The notes under the pieces: generated by a model
The model's database searches: none
Seen by the model: the letters and a program-made list of their open reading frames with translations, nothing else
What the model was told of the DNA's origin: nothing
Part shown: positions 32,741 to 41,447 of the stretch, piece after piece
Numbering within the stretch: the first letter of the stretch is position 1
Layout: every line of letters starts with the position of its first letter
NCBI RefSeq assembly: GCF_001006805.1
Contig: NZ_LN811351.1
Coordinates: 574,098 to 632,592 of the forward strand
Origin: Microvirga massiliensis
Lineage (GTDB): Bacteria > Pseudomonadota > Alphaproteobacteria > Rhizobiales > Beijerinckiaceae
Direction: 5' to 3'
DNA length: 58,495 bases
Translations under genes and position numbers: made by a program

Positions 32741-34261
32741 TTGGAAGCGTTATTGTCACTGATTCACGGATTCGGCGTCCTGGCCGATCCCATGAACATC
32801 GTCTACATGTTCATAGGGATCTTCCTGGGTGTCCTCATCGGCGTTCTGCCCGGTCTGGGCGGTGCTAACGGCGTCGCAATCCTGCTGCCGCTGACATTCA
32901 GCATGTCGCCGACTTCGGCGATCATCATGCTGGCATCAATCTATTGGGGAGCCCTCTTCGGCGGCGCCATCACCTCCGTCCTCTTCAACATTCCCGGTGA
33001 GCCGTGGTCGGTCGCAACGACCTTTGACGGTTATCCGATGGCGCAAAAGGGGAAGGCGGCCGAGGCGCTGACGGCGGCTTTTACGGGGTCCTTTCTGGGT
33101 GCGTTCGTCGCTACGCTGGTCCTCACCTTCCTGGCTCCGCTGATCGCGCGGTTCGCTCTTCAGTTCGGGCCCGCCGAGTTCTTTGCCGTCTATCTCCTGA
33201 CCTTCTGCAGCTTCGTCGGCATGGGCAAGGAATCGCCCTTGAAGGTGATCTCGGCGATGATGCTCGGCTTCGCCTTGGCTGCAGTCGGCCTCGACACCGT
33301 CACGGGTCAACTCCGCATGACGTTCGGATCAGTCGAGCTTCTGCGCGGTTTCGACTTCCTCGTCGCCGTCATCGGGCTCTTCGGCGTCGGAGAGATTCTG
33401 CTGACGATGGAGGAGGGGCTCGCCTTCAAAGGGAAGACCGCGAAGATCAGCCTTCGGACGGTTGTCCAGACCTGGAAGGAACTGCCTCAGTACTGGCTGA
33501 CGGCGCTGCGCGGCTCGATCGTGGGCTGCTGGATGGGCATCACCCCCGGTGGTGCGACGCCGGCCTCGTTCATGAGCTATGGCCTTGCGAAAAGGTTCTC
33601 CAAGAACGGTCCCCGGTTCGGCACCGGCGAGGTCGAGGGTGTGTTCGCCCCGGAGACGGCAGCCCACGCCGCCGGCACGAGTGCGCTCCTGCCGATGCTC
33701 ACTCTCGGCATCCCAGGTTCTCCGACCGCGGCGGTTCTGCTCGGCGGCCTGCTGATCTGGGGTCTCCAGCCTGGACCTCTGCTCTTCGTCGAGCAGAAGG
33801 ACTTCGTCTGGGGTCTGATCGCGAGCATCTATCTCGGAAACATCGCCGGCCTGATCGTCGTCCTCTCGACGGTTCCGCTCTTTGCCTCGATCCTGAGGAT
33901 TCCGTTCAGCATCATCGCCCCGATCATCCTGGTGATCTGCGCGGTCGGCGCCTACACGGTCCATAACGCCTTCATGGACATCGCCGTGATGCTGGTGTTC
34001 GGTGTGATCGGCTACGTCTTCAAGAAGCTGTCGTACCCGCTCGCGCCGCTCGTCCTGGCTCTCGTGCTCGGCGACATGGCAGAAAGTTCGTTCCGCCAAG
34101 CCATGCTGGTGTCCCAGGGTGACCTGTCGATCTTCTGGTCGAATCCCCTGGTGGGCGCGATCGTGACCCTCGCCCTGGTGATGCTGTTCTGGCCATTGAT
34201 CTCCATGGCTCTTGCGGCGCTCCGCTCGCGTGGCCGTTCGGGCGCCCTTCCGGTCGCTTAG
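32741..34261 (+). CDS. tctA: tripartite tricarboxylate transporter large membrane subunit (TctA family)
   Basis: The 506-residue protein has about 11-12 helices and the family signatures GVLIGVLPGLGGANGVAIL (about 29-47), ITSVLFNIPGEPWSVAT and MGITPGGATPASFMSYGLAK. The second half contains LTLGIPGSPTAAVLLGGLL. Translation starts at TTG 32741, preceded by GGAGG at five to six bases. It uses a cation gradient to import the carboxylate delivered by TctC. Confidence 0.93.
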   Translation: MEALLSLIHGFGVLADPMNIVYMFIGIFLGVLIGVLPGLGGANGVAILLPLTFSMSPTSAIIMLASIYWGALFGGAITSVLFNIPGEPWSVATTFDGYPMAQKGKAAEALTAAFTGSFLGAFVATLVLTFLAPLIARFALQFGPAEFFAVYLLTFCSFVGMGKESPLKVISAMMLGFALAAVGLDTVTGQLRMTFGSVELLRGFDFLVAVIGLFGVGEILLTMEEGLAFKGKTAKISLRTVVQTWKELPQYWLTALRGSIVGCWMGITPGGATPASFMSYGLAKRFSKNGPRFGTGEVEGVFAPETAAHAAGTSALLPMLTLGIPGSPTAAVLLGGLLIWGLQPGPLLFVEQKDFVWGLIASIYLGNIAGLIVVLSTVPLFASILRIPFSIIAPIILVICAVGAYTVHNAFMDIAVMLVFGVIGYVFKKLSYPLAPLVLALVLGDMAESSFRQAMLVSQGDLSIFWSNPLVGAIVTLALVMLFWPLISMALAALRSRGRSGALPVA

Positions 34262-34289
34262 GAAACGAGGCCACCCTGCACAGGAACGG

Positions 34290-34315
34290 CACGGTCGAGC
34301 GACCGTGTCGTTTCC
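34290..34315 (+). terminator. hairpin after tctA
   Basis: CACGGTCG (34290-34297) and CGACCGTG (34300-34307) form a tight 8-bp stem. The following TCGTTTCC also pairs with GGAAACGA at the tctA stop (34261-34268), so an extended structure can form. The T-run is short; I read it as the end of the Tct operon. Confidence 0.65.
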
Positions 34316-34446
34316 ATTCGAGGGCGCTGCCGCGCCGGAGCAGGTGCGGCGGGCCACTGCAATCGACGAGTCATTCAGGAGCACGGAATCGCTCCCTGCG
34401 CTGCACCTTCGCGCAAGGTCCCGCCACGCCATCGCGGAGTCCGCCC

Positions 34447-34752
34447 ATGCACGAGCCCGACCACCCGCCGAACCCAGCATGCGCTTCCGCACGCGAATCC
34501 GTGTCGCGCAGTCGCCATCGGATGAGCCGCGAAAGACCGCCTGCCGATGCTCACCCGAGAGCCGATTCCCTGTCGGATGAGATGTGGCAGCCGTCTCAAG
34601 AGGACGCCGAACGACTGAGATTTGCGCTACGGATGGTCCTGGACCTCGATGTTTTCGACAGTGCAGGCCGCGCCGTCACCGTCGAGCGGATGCTAAGGGG
34701 GTATGTGGCGACGGCCGTGCGTGTAGCCCTGGAAGGAAAGCGCTCGAGCTGA
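34447..34752 (+). CDS. hypothetical protein, doubtful
   Basis: This 101-codon frame lies alone in a 680-base gap. Its C-terminal half (from about residue 45, MWQPSQEDAERLRFALRMVL) looks protein-like, amphipathic and helical, with GC-rich third positions. The N-terminal half is Pro/Arg/Ser rich and may not be translated. An internal ATG at 34525 is a possible start. No family is recognised and no good ribosome-binding site is seen. Confidence 0.35.
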   Translation: MHEPDHPPNPACASARESVSRSRHRMSRERPPADAHPRADSLSDEMWQPSQEDAERLRFALRMVLDLDVFDSAGRAVTVERMLRGYVATAVRVALEGKRSS

Positions 34753-34943
34753 TCGGCGCTCCTTCACCCGGAAGCTGAGTGTCGTTGCTGCGCTTTCGCT
34801 CTGTCCTCCACGATCTCCCGCACTTCCCGTCATGGATGCACGTGAAGGAAGAAGGGCTGGCTTTTAGCCGGTCGTTTGATGAATATGATCGCGCATTGAG
34901 GACAGAGGGTCGCTCGACAGTGGCCCGGCAGGAGCGCTGAGAC

Positions 34944-35852
34944 ATGGACAAGCCCCGGATCGGCTTCATCGGCGTGGGCATGATGGGTCACGGAATGGCC
35001 CGGAACATCGTCACCAAAGGCTACTCCACGGTCGTGCTCGGACATCGCAATCGCAATCCGGTGGACGATCTCGTGGCGGCCGGTGCCCAGGAGGGCCGGA
35101 ACCCGAGCGATATCGCCGCACGCTCGGATATCGTGATCATTTGTGTCACCGGCTCACCACAGGTAGAACAGATCGTCTATGGTGAGGACGGTCTCCTGAC
35201 GGCGGCACGCGAGAGTCACGTCATCGTCGATTGCTCTACGAGCGAGCCCGATTCATCGATGCGCATCCACGCGGATTTCGCAGCCCGGGGCGTCCCATTC
35301 GTCGATGCGCCGCTCGCACGCACGCCCAAGGAAGCCGAGGAAGGGCGTCTCAATGTCATGGTCGGAGCCGAGCCGCAGCTTTTCACTAGAATCGAGCCGG
35401 TATTACGGGCCTTCGCGGAGAACATTTTCCATGTCGGTGGTCCCGGGGCCGGCCACAAGACGAAGCTCGTCAACAACTTCCTCGCCATGGGGCAGGCTGC
35501 CTTGATCGCAGAGGCGCTCGTCGCCGCGGCGAAAGCGCAGATCGACATCGAGGCGCTCTATAAAGTCGTGAGCGCCGGAGGACCTAATTCCGGCATCTTC
35601 CAGATGATCGTCCCGGCAATCCTTTCCGGCTCATATGAGGGTCTGCGTTTCGGCCTCGATCTCGCCCGCAAGGATCTGCGCTACTACACGCATATGACTG
35701 AAAGCTTGAACCTGCCGTCGCAACTCGGCGAGGCGGTCCATCAGGCCTTCGTCCAGGCATCAGCAATGGGTCTCGGTGGCGAGATGGTCGGGGGGCTCGT
35801 CAAGGCGCAGGAGCAACTCACGGGAGAAACGGTCGCCCGCCAGCGTGCCTGA
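34944..35852 (+). CDS. beta-hydroxyacid dehydrogenase (3-hydroxyisobutyrate/tartronate-semialdehyde reductase family)
   Basis: The 302-residue NAD(P)-dependent enzyme has an N-terminal Rossmann motif GFIGVGMMGHGMARN (about 7-21) and the substrate signature VDAPLARTPKEAEEGRL (about 120-136). The catalytic lysine lies in GAGHKTKLVNNF (about 173). The family includes tartronate-semialdehyde reductase, glyoxylate reductase and 3-hydroxyisobutyrate dehydrogenase. The substrate here is not determined. Position downstream of the Tct operon and within reach of the oxalate genes makes a C3 or C2 hydroxyacid role attractive. It stands alone as a transcription unit. Confidence 0.9.
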   Translation: MDKPRIGFIGVGMMGHGMARNIVTKGYSTVVLGHRNRNPVDDLVAAGAQEGRNPSDIAARSDIVIICVTGSPQVEQIVYGEDGLLTAARESHVIVDCSTSEPDSSMRIHADFAARGVPFVDAPLARTPKEAEEGRLNVMVGAEPQLFTRIEPVLRAFAENIFHVGGPGAGHKTKLVNNFLAMGQAALIAEALVAAAKAQIDIEALYKVVSAGGPNSGIFQMIVPAILSGSYEGLRFGLDLARKDLRYYTHMTESLNLPSQLGEAVHQAFVQASAMGLGGEMVGGLVKAQEQLTGETVARQRA

Positions 35853-35976
35853 CCGGCTCTGAAATAACCAAGAGAGTATAGCAGTGCAGAGGACCAACAT
35901 CCTCCGCCATGCCAGGACTGCTGCTGACGGATAAAGCCAGACTCAAGAACACTGGCCGTTGATGGCCGGTGTCATC

Positions 35977-36288
35977 TCAAGTGTCTGCAGGCTGCGGACC
36001 TTCGTAGCCCTCCGTAATGGCCAGGTCCATGACGGACTTGCCCTGTCGGAGAGCCATGGCTTTCGCGTATTCTGGTGACCGGTAGCATTCAAGGGCGGCC
36101 GCGTAGGTCGGGAATTCGATGACGACCACGCGGGAGCGGGGCTGCCCCTCCGGCGTTTCCGATGCGCCGCCCCGTGTGAGAAAGCGCCCTCCATACTTGC
36201 GGAACGCCTTCGCATTCTCGGCGATGTAAGCCTTGTACCCTTCAGGGTCGGTCACGTCTGCGAACGCGACCCAGTAACCTTTGGCCAT
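35977..36288 (-). CDS. DUF1330 family protein
   Basis: The 103-residue ferredoxin-fold protein has the family runs KGYWVAFADVTDPEGYKAYI (start) and GRFLTRGGASETPEGQPRSR, with RVVVIEFPTYAAALECYRSP in the middle. ATG 36288 is chosen because GGGAGG lies seven bases upstream. Members are often found near catabolic dehydrogenases; the function is unknown. It is on the strand opposite to its neighbours. Confidence 0.9.
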   Translation of the reverse strand: MAKGYWVAFADVTDPEGYKAYIAENAKAFRKYGGRFLTRGGASETPEGQPRSRVVVIEFPTYAAALECYRSPEYAKAMALRQGKSVMDLAITEGYEGPQPADT

Positions 36289-36399
36289 GCGTGGCCCTCC
36301 CATGAATTGCGCTGAGCATACCGGAGCGAGAGACGGCACGCGAGAGCGACGTCAGGCGCCGAAGGGTAAACCAAACCGCCAGCAACAGGGAAGGTGACC

Positions 36400-36534
36400 A
36401 TGGAGGCGGTCTCGAAGAGCATCATGGTGTTCTATATCCCGATGCTCATCGTCTATATCCCGATGCTCATTGTCCTGCTCCTCGTAACCTACGTACCGGC
36501 GCTTTCCCTTTGGCTCCCAAGCCTGCTCAAGTGA
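36400..36534 (+). pseudogene. C-terminal remnant of a TRAP transporter large permease (DctM)
   Basis: A 44-codon frame ends with LLLVTYVPALSLWLPSLLK, which is the typical C-terminus of DctM permeases. The other 380 or so residues are absent. Near its start it carries an in-frame 21-base tandem duplication (YIPMLIVYIPMLIV). The complete dctM gene downstream (38367-39686) ends differently, so this is debris from another TRAP system. A translated 44-residue membrane peptide cannot be excluded, as AGGTG precedes the ATG. Confidence 0.6.
36433..36474 (+). repeat. 21-base tandem duplication
   Basis: Two adjacent 21-mers, TATATCCCGATGCTCATCGTC (36433-36453) minus one base difference (T for C at position 18 of the second, 36454-36474), encode YIPMLIV twice. 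They lie inside the TRAP permease remnant. Confidence 0.9.
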
Positions 36535-36705
36535 GGAGCCGGCCCGTTGTGTTGCTCCAAGTCGAAAGCGTGATTGTGCGCCAGGACAGGCAGATGTCTC
36601 CAGATCCGGCCAATTTTGGCATTGGCGTCAATCGAGGCCTTTGCCATACTGGAACCGAACGCCCCGCCACAAGAGGGCGCCATTCAACGAGGAGGAAACG
36701 AACAG

Positions 36706-37695
36706 ATGAGACGCATCATCATGGGCGCATGCGCGCTCGCCGCGACCCTGGCCATGCCGGCGCTCGCTTCCGCGCAGGAGAAAATCACGCTCCACGGGGC
36801 ATCGCAGTTCAATGACGAACATGCCTTCACCAAGGCGATGGTCAAGTTCGAAGAAGTCGTCAAGCAATGCTACGGGAAGCCGATCGAATTCGTGCTTCAC
36901 AAGAACAGTGAACTCGGCCTCGAAAAGCAGTATTTCGAATACATGTCGCAGGGGAGGGCGGTCGATTACGCCATCGTATCGCCCGCACATATGTCGACCT
37001 TCTCGAAAGCGGCGCCCTTCATCGACGCACCCTTCCTGTTCCGTGATCTCGATCACTGGAACACGGTCCTCGACCAGGACCTGCTGAAGCCAATCGCCGA
37101 CGAGATCGGGAAACGAGCGGACGTGATGCTGATCGGCTACGCGGGCGGCGGCGTGCGCAACATCTTCGTGAACAAGCCCGTTCAGTCGCTGGCTGATCTC
37201 AAGGGTCTCAAGGTTCGCGTGCAGGGAGCTCCCATCTGGAGCCGGACCTTCGCAGCGACGGGCATGTCGCCGACCGTGATCGCCTATAATGAGGTCTACA
37301 ACGCCATTCAGAACGGAGTCATTTCTGCGGGCGAGAACGAGGCTGCCGGCGTCGAACAGATGAAGTTCTTCGAGGTCGCGCCGAACCTCGCGATGACGGA
37401 GCATGCCATCACGATCCGGCCGCTCGTCTTCTCCGGCAAGACCTACCGCAACCTTCCGGCCGATCTGCAGCAATGCATCGTGAAGGCCGGCAAGGAGGGA
37501 GGCGCGCATGGGCGCAAGATCGAGTCGAGCGAGGATACCGCGAAGCTCGAGGCTCTCGAGAAGGCTGGGAAACTGAAGCGGATCGCGTTCAAGGACCGGG
37601 CCGAGATGAAGAAGCTCGTCGATCCCGTGCTCACAGCCTATGCGAAGGAAATCGAGGCCGACAAGATCCTGGAGCAGATCAACAACATGAAGTAG
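36706..37695 (+). CDS. dctP: TRAP transporter substrate-binding protein (DctP family)
   Basis: The 329-residue periplasmic protein has a signal peptide (about 1-23, cleavage at ASAQ) and the DctP fold. The conserved carboxylate-binding region is LADLKGLKVRVQGAPIWSR (about 163-181), followed by the YNEVYNAIQNGVISAGENE segment. The frame is open about 130 bases upstream, but ATG 36706 has AGGAGG about 10 bases before it. Ligands of this subfamily are C4 acids, sugar acids and keto acids; the following sugar-acid-type enzymes favour the second. Confidence 0.93.
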   Translation: MRRIIMGACALAATLAMPALASAQEKITLHGASQFNDEHAFTKAMVKFEEVVKQCYGKPIEFVLHKNSELGLEKQYFEYMSQGRAVDYAIVSPAHMSTFSKAAPFIDAPFLFRDLDHWNTVLDQDLLKPIADEIGKRADVMLIGYAGGGVRNIFVNKPVQSLADLKGLKVRVQGAPIWSRTFAATGMSPTVIAYNEVYNAIQNGVISAGENEAAGVEQMKFFEVAPNLAMTEHAITIRPLVFSGKTYRNLPADLQQCIVKAGKEGGAHGRKIESSEDTAKLEALEKAGKLKRIAFKDRAEMKKLVDPVLTAYAKEIEADKILEQINNMK

Positions 37696-37771
37696 CGGCC
37701 TGCTCTCGAAGGGGCAGCCGGGGATTGCTCCGCGGCCGCTCCTCACATGCCGGATTGCAGGGGAAGTTTCG

Positions 37772-38281
37772 ATGACGACGATCTCGGGGCGTCGCAGCGC
37801 CTGGCGCCGGCTGACCGTCTGGTATGGCGAGTTCCTCTCCTGGCTGGTCGCCATTTCGACCGCGATCCTCGTCGTGCCCGTGACCCTGCAGGTCTTTTCC
37901 CGTTTCACCACGATCATTCCGCACTACATCTGGACGGAGGAAATGGCGCGGTTCCTGCTGGTCTGGACGATCATGATCGGCGCCATGATCGGTGTTCGCG
38001 AGAGCACCCATTTCGAGGTCGATGTCTGGCCGCGCCTGTCACGCCGCGCGGAGGCGGCGATCCGGATCGTCGCCCGCGTCGGCATCCTGGTTATCGCGCT
38101 GGTCTTCGTATGGTCCGGAATCGAATTCACGTCGTTTGCCTTGTACCGCATCTCGGAACTCGCGGAGTTGCCTCTGTGGCTCATCCACATCGCCTGGCCG
38201 ATTACGGGCATCACCTGGCTCATTTTCGTGGGCGAGCAGATCTGGGACGAGTTCGACGTCCTGCTGCGAGGCGCTGCATGA
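37772..38281 (+). CDS. dctQ: TRAP transporter small permease (DctQ family)
   Basis: The 169-residue protein has four membrane helices and the family run WTEEMARFLLVWTIMIGAMIG (from about residue 51, first 20 residues shown as WTEEMARFLLVWTIMIGA) plus STHFEVDVWP. GGGGAAG precedes ATG 37772. It lies between dctP and dctM and forms the membrane complex with DctM. Confidence 0.92.
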   Translation: MTTISGRRSAWRRLTVWYGEFLSWLVAISTAILVVPVTLQVFSRFTTIIPHYIWTEEMARFLLVWTIMIGAMIGVRESTHFEVDVWPRLSRRAEAAIRIVARVGILVIALVFVWSGIEFTSFALYRISELAELPLWLIHIAWPITGITWLIFVGEQIWDEFDVLLRGAA

Positions 38282-38366
38282 CCATACGGGTCCTTTCCGC
38301 CGATCCAGGCTGCACCGGCCCGTCCGGCAGTTGCGTGACACGCGCATGCCGACAGGGGGCGCAGGA

Positions 38367-39686
38367 ATGACAGGATCCGTGCTCACGCCGGATCAGGCTG
38401 CCCTGATCCTCTTCGGCGTCTTCTTCGGCTTGATGATTCTGCGCGTTCCGGTGGCCTTCGCGCTGGCGCTAGCCTGCCTTCCGATCCTCATCGTCGAGCC
38501 GCATCTCTCGGCGATGACACTCGTGCAGGAGACCTTCAACGCCTATAATTCGTTCATTCTGCTGGCGGTGCCATTCTTCCTCCTGACGGCCAACCTGATG
38601 AATGTCGGCGGGATCACCGACCGACTCATGCTTCTCTCCCGGTCTATGGTCGGACATTTTCCCGGCGGTCTCGCGCAGATCAACGTCGTTCTCTCGTTCT
38701 TCTTCGCGGGCATCTCCGGCTCGTCAACCGCCGACGCCGCGAGCCAGTCCAAGATCTTCATCGAGGCGCAGAGGAAAGAGGGCTACGACGATTCCTTTTC
38801 GGTCGCGATCACCGCCGTATCGGCGGTGCTGGCCGTGATCATTCCGCCATCGATCCTGATGATCGTCTGGGGCGGCGTTCTCACGGTCTCGATCGGCGCA
38901 CTCTTTCTCGCAGGCATCATCCCCGGTCTTCTGATCGCTCTCGCACAGATGGCGACCGTGCATGCCTACGCGTCTGCCAGGGGCTATCCTACTTATCCCC
39001 GGGCGAGCTGGGCTGCATTCTTCTCCGCGATGTACAAGTCCGTCCCAGCCCTCCTGACGCCGGCGATCATCATCGGGGGCAAGATCTTCGGCTGGTTCAC
39101 GGCGACGGAATCCGCCTGCATCGCCGTGCTCTATGCTGGCTTTCTGTCGCTGCTGGTCTATCGGGAAATGAACCTTTCCGGGTTGCGGTCGGCCCTCGTC
39201 GATACCGGAAAGTTCGCCGGGATCGCCCTGTTCTGTGTCGGGACCGCGAGCGCCTTCGGCTGGCTCCTCGCCTATTACCAGATCCCGAAGGCCATCCTCT
39301 CGGGCGTCTCGGCCTGGCAGATGGGGCCGATCGAGACCGGCTTCTTCATCGCTTTCGTGTTCCTCGTGGTGGGCTGCTTCCTCGATGCGATCCCCGCGAT
39401 CATCATCGTCGGCACGATTCTCGATCCGCTGGCCCGTTCGGCCGGTCTCGACCCAGTCCACTTCGCAATGATCGGAATCGTGTCCCTTGCCTTCGGACTC
39501 GTCACGCCGCCATATGGCCTGTGCCTGATGATCGCCTGCTCGATCGCGGGGATCCGTATGAAGGAGGCCTTGAAGGATACGCTCCTCATGCTTCTTCCGA
39601 TGATCGCCGTGCTCGTTCTTCTCATCATGTGGCCGCAGGTCGCCCTCTTCGTTCCGAGCCTCATTTCTCCGGAGTTCCTCCAATGA
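38367..39686 (+). CDS. dctM: TRAP transporter large permease (DctM family)
   Basis: The 439-residue protein has 12 or so helices, with family signatures LAVPFFLLTANLMNVGGIT, FFAGISGSSTADAASQSKI and IIPPSILMIVWGG. It couples solute uptake to the Na+ gradient. ATG 38367 follows an AGGA; the frame is open further upstream within dctQ but there is no TRAP similarity there. Its stop overlaps the SDR gene start (ATGA), so the dehydrogenase is translationally coupled to the transporter. Confidence 0.93.
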   Translation: MTGSVLTPDQAALILFGVFFGLMILRVPVAFALALACLPILIVEPHLSAMTLVQETFNAYNSFILLAVPFFLLTANLMNVGGITDRLMLLSRSMVGHFPGGLAQINVVLSFFFAGISGSSTADAASQSKIFIEAQRKEGYDDSFSVAITAVSAVLAVIIPPSILMIVWGGVLTVSIGALFLAGIIPGLLIALAQMATVHAYASARGYPTYPRASWAAFFSAMYKSVPALLTPAIIIGGKIFGWFTATESACIAVLYAGFLSLLVYREMNLSGLRSALVDTGKFAGIALFCVGTASAFGWLLAYYQIPKAILSGVSAWQMGPIETGFFIAFVFLVVGCFLDAIPAIIIVGTILDPLARSAGLDPVHFAMIGIVSLAFGLVTPPYGLCLMIACSIAGIRMKEALKDTLLMLLPMIAVLVLLIMWPQVALFVPSLISPEFLQ

Positions 39687-40486
39687 CGATACCAGCGAAT
39701 TCACCGGAAGTGTCCGCGTCGATTCCCGATCTCGCCGGCAAGGCGATCCTCATCACGGGCGCCAGCACCGGCATCGGCGCTGCGGCGGCGCGTGCCTTCG
39801 GCCGCAACGGAGCACGCGTTGCGATCAATTTCAGCACCAATCGCGACAAGGCCGAGGCGGTGGCCGAAAGCATCCGGCGCAGCGGCGGTGAGGCGCTTCT
39901 CGTCCAGGGCGATGTCACGAAGCCCGAGACGGCTGCTGACGTGACCGCGAGGACGGTCGCGGCATTCGGACGGCTCGATGTGCTCGTCAACAATGCCGGG
40001 TCGTTGATCGCGCGGACGCCGATCGCTGACTACAGCGACGAATATCTCGACGCCGTGCTCGACCTCAACGTCAAGCAGGTTGTGCGATTCGTGCGCGAAG
40101 CGGCAGTCCAGATGCGGCGTCAGGGCGGCGGTGGGTCGATCATCAATCTGAGCTCAATCGCGGCGCGTCACGGGGGCGGGCCGGGGTCGGTGATCTATGC
40201 TGCAGCGAAAGGTTTCGTCGCGACCGCGACCCGCGGCTGGGCCAAGGAACTCGTCAAGGATCGCATCCGCGTCAATGCCGTATCGCCGGGCGTGATCATG
40301 ACGCCATTCCACGAGCGCTTCTCGACCGCAGAGCAGCTCGCGACCATGCAGGCCATGATCCCGATGGACCGCCTTGGTACCGCGGAAGAATGCGTCGGCG
40401 CGTTCCTCTATCTCGCCTCGGAGCAGATGAGCGGCTACGTCACGGGGCAGATCATCGAAGTCAATGGCGGGCAGTACATGCCCTGA
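39683..40486 (+). CDS. short-chain dehydrogenase/reductase
   Basis: The 267-residue classical SDR has the cofactor motif TGASTGIG (about 25-32), NNAG (about 103), catalytic Ser in INLSS and the active-site pair Tyr172/Lys176 (YAAAK). The C-terminal GQIIEVNGGQYMP is typical. Its start overlaps the dctM stop by four bases, so it probably acts on the compound imported by the TRAP system. A sugar-acid or uronate substrate is plausible but not shown. Confidence 0.92.
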   Translation: MTIPANSPEVSASIPDLAGKAILITGASTGIGAAAARAFGRNGARVAINFSTNRDKAEAVAESIRRSGGEALLVQGDVTKPETAADVTARTVAAFGRLDVLVNNAGSLIARTPIADYSDEYLDAVLDLNVKQVVRFVREAAVQMRRQGGGGSIINLSSIAARHGGGPGSVIYAAAKGFVATATRGWAKELVKDRIRVNAVSPGVIMTPFHERFSTAEQLATMQAMIPMDRLGTAEECVGAFLYLASEQMSGYVTGQIIEVNGGQYMP

Positions 40487-40514
40487 TGCATTGAATCCGA
40501 GCAGCGTCGCGTCA

Positions 40515-41357
40515 TCAGAACCCGTAAAGCTCCTCAGGGTTTTCGACGAGGATCCGGTGACGTGTCGCGTCATCCGGCGCCCAATCGAGCAGCAGATCGA
40601 GCAGAGCGGCATCGCTCGGCTTGTCCTTCACGGATGGATGCGGCCAGTTGCTCGCCCAAAGCATTCGCTCCGGCGCCAGTCGGACGAGCTCCTTCGCGAG
40701 CCGACCGACATCATCGTAACCGGGGGCTCCGCTCTTCGAGACCTCGTAGGGTGCTGAAAGCTTGATCCAGACGCGGCCGGTCTCGATGAGATTCTTCAGG
40801 CACCTGAAGGCGGGGTGATCCGGGCCGACGGGCTCGAGAAATTTCCCGACATGGTCGATGACAATGCGGCCTGGCCAGGATCGGATCTGATGCTCCCGAT
40901 CCGGCAGGGTTCGGCCGTCGAGCTGCAGCTGGATGTGCCACCCGATGTCCTGTACCTTGCCGGCAATGGCGTCGAGGCTCTCCCAAGGAAGAGCGCCGCC
41001 CGGCAGCATGTGAAAACGTACGCCGCGGATGCCGCCCCGCGTCAGCGCCTCGAGTTCTGCGGCATCCACGCTCTCGTCGATGACCGCGATGCCGCGCGCC
41101 TGATCGAGGCCAAGAGCCGCGATGCCATCGAGTGTGCAACGATTATCGGTTCCGTAGGCGGAAGGCTGGACCACGACAATGCGCTGGAGACCAAGGCGCT
41201 GCTGCACCTTCCTGTAATCTTCCACGCCCGCATCCGGTGGCGCACCGAGCGCTGTCGGTGCGAGCGGATAGCGGGAACCATATAAATGCATGTGCGTGTC
41301 GCAGGCATCGGCGGGTACTTTGAGCCGAGGTCTCTGGGCGGGATCGATCGAAGACAT
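40515..41357 (-). CDS. TIM-barrel amidohydrolase (galactarolactone isomerase/PDC hydrolase-like)
   Basis: The 280-residue amidohydrolase-2 family protein has the N-terminal metal motif DTHMHLYGSRYP (about 20-31), VVVQPSAYGTDN, HVGKF and the distal LWASNWPHPS. These resemble D-galactarolactone isomerase and 2-pyrone-4,6-dicarboxylate lactonase. ATG 41357 is preferred; the frame is open 21 codons upstream. It is convergent with the SDR gene and shares a strand with the Gfo/Idh gene. It would hydrolyse or isomerise a sugar-acid lactone; the exact substrate is inference. Confidence 0.88.
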   Translation of the reverse strand: MSSIDPAQRPRLKVPADACDTHMHLYGSRYPLAPTALGAPPDAGVEDYRKVQQRLGLQRIVVVQPSAYGTDNRCTLDGIAALGLDQARGIAVIDESVDAAELEALTRGGIRGVRFHMLPGGALPWESLDAIAGKVQDIGWHIQLQLDGRTLPDREHQIRSWPGRIVIDHVGKFLEPVGPDHPAFRCLKNLIETGRVWIKLSAPYEVSKSGAPGYDDVGRLAKELVRLAPERMLWASNWPHPSVKDKPSDAALLDLLLDWAPDDATRHRILVENPEELYGF

Positions 41358-41447
41358 GGGCCGGCTTCCCGGTTCAGGCTTGCGTGAGGTGGGCGATGCG
41401 TATCGCAGCTTCAGGGTCACGGGTGTTCAGTGGGATCTCCGTCCACG

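Noticed and set aside
33329..34492. Long minus-strand frame opposite tctA
   Set aside because: Composition is typical of an antisense shadow (Arg/Asp/Glu/Gln rich) and tctA signatures are intact on the plus strand.
36610..36660. Possible further copy of the oxalate-type operator before dctP (GGCATTGGCG, GCCATACTGG)
   Set aside because: Only half-site resemblance; the spacing and the GTATW part of the 15-bp core are absent.
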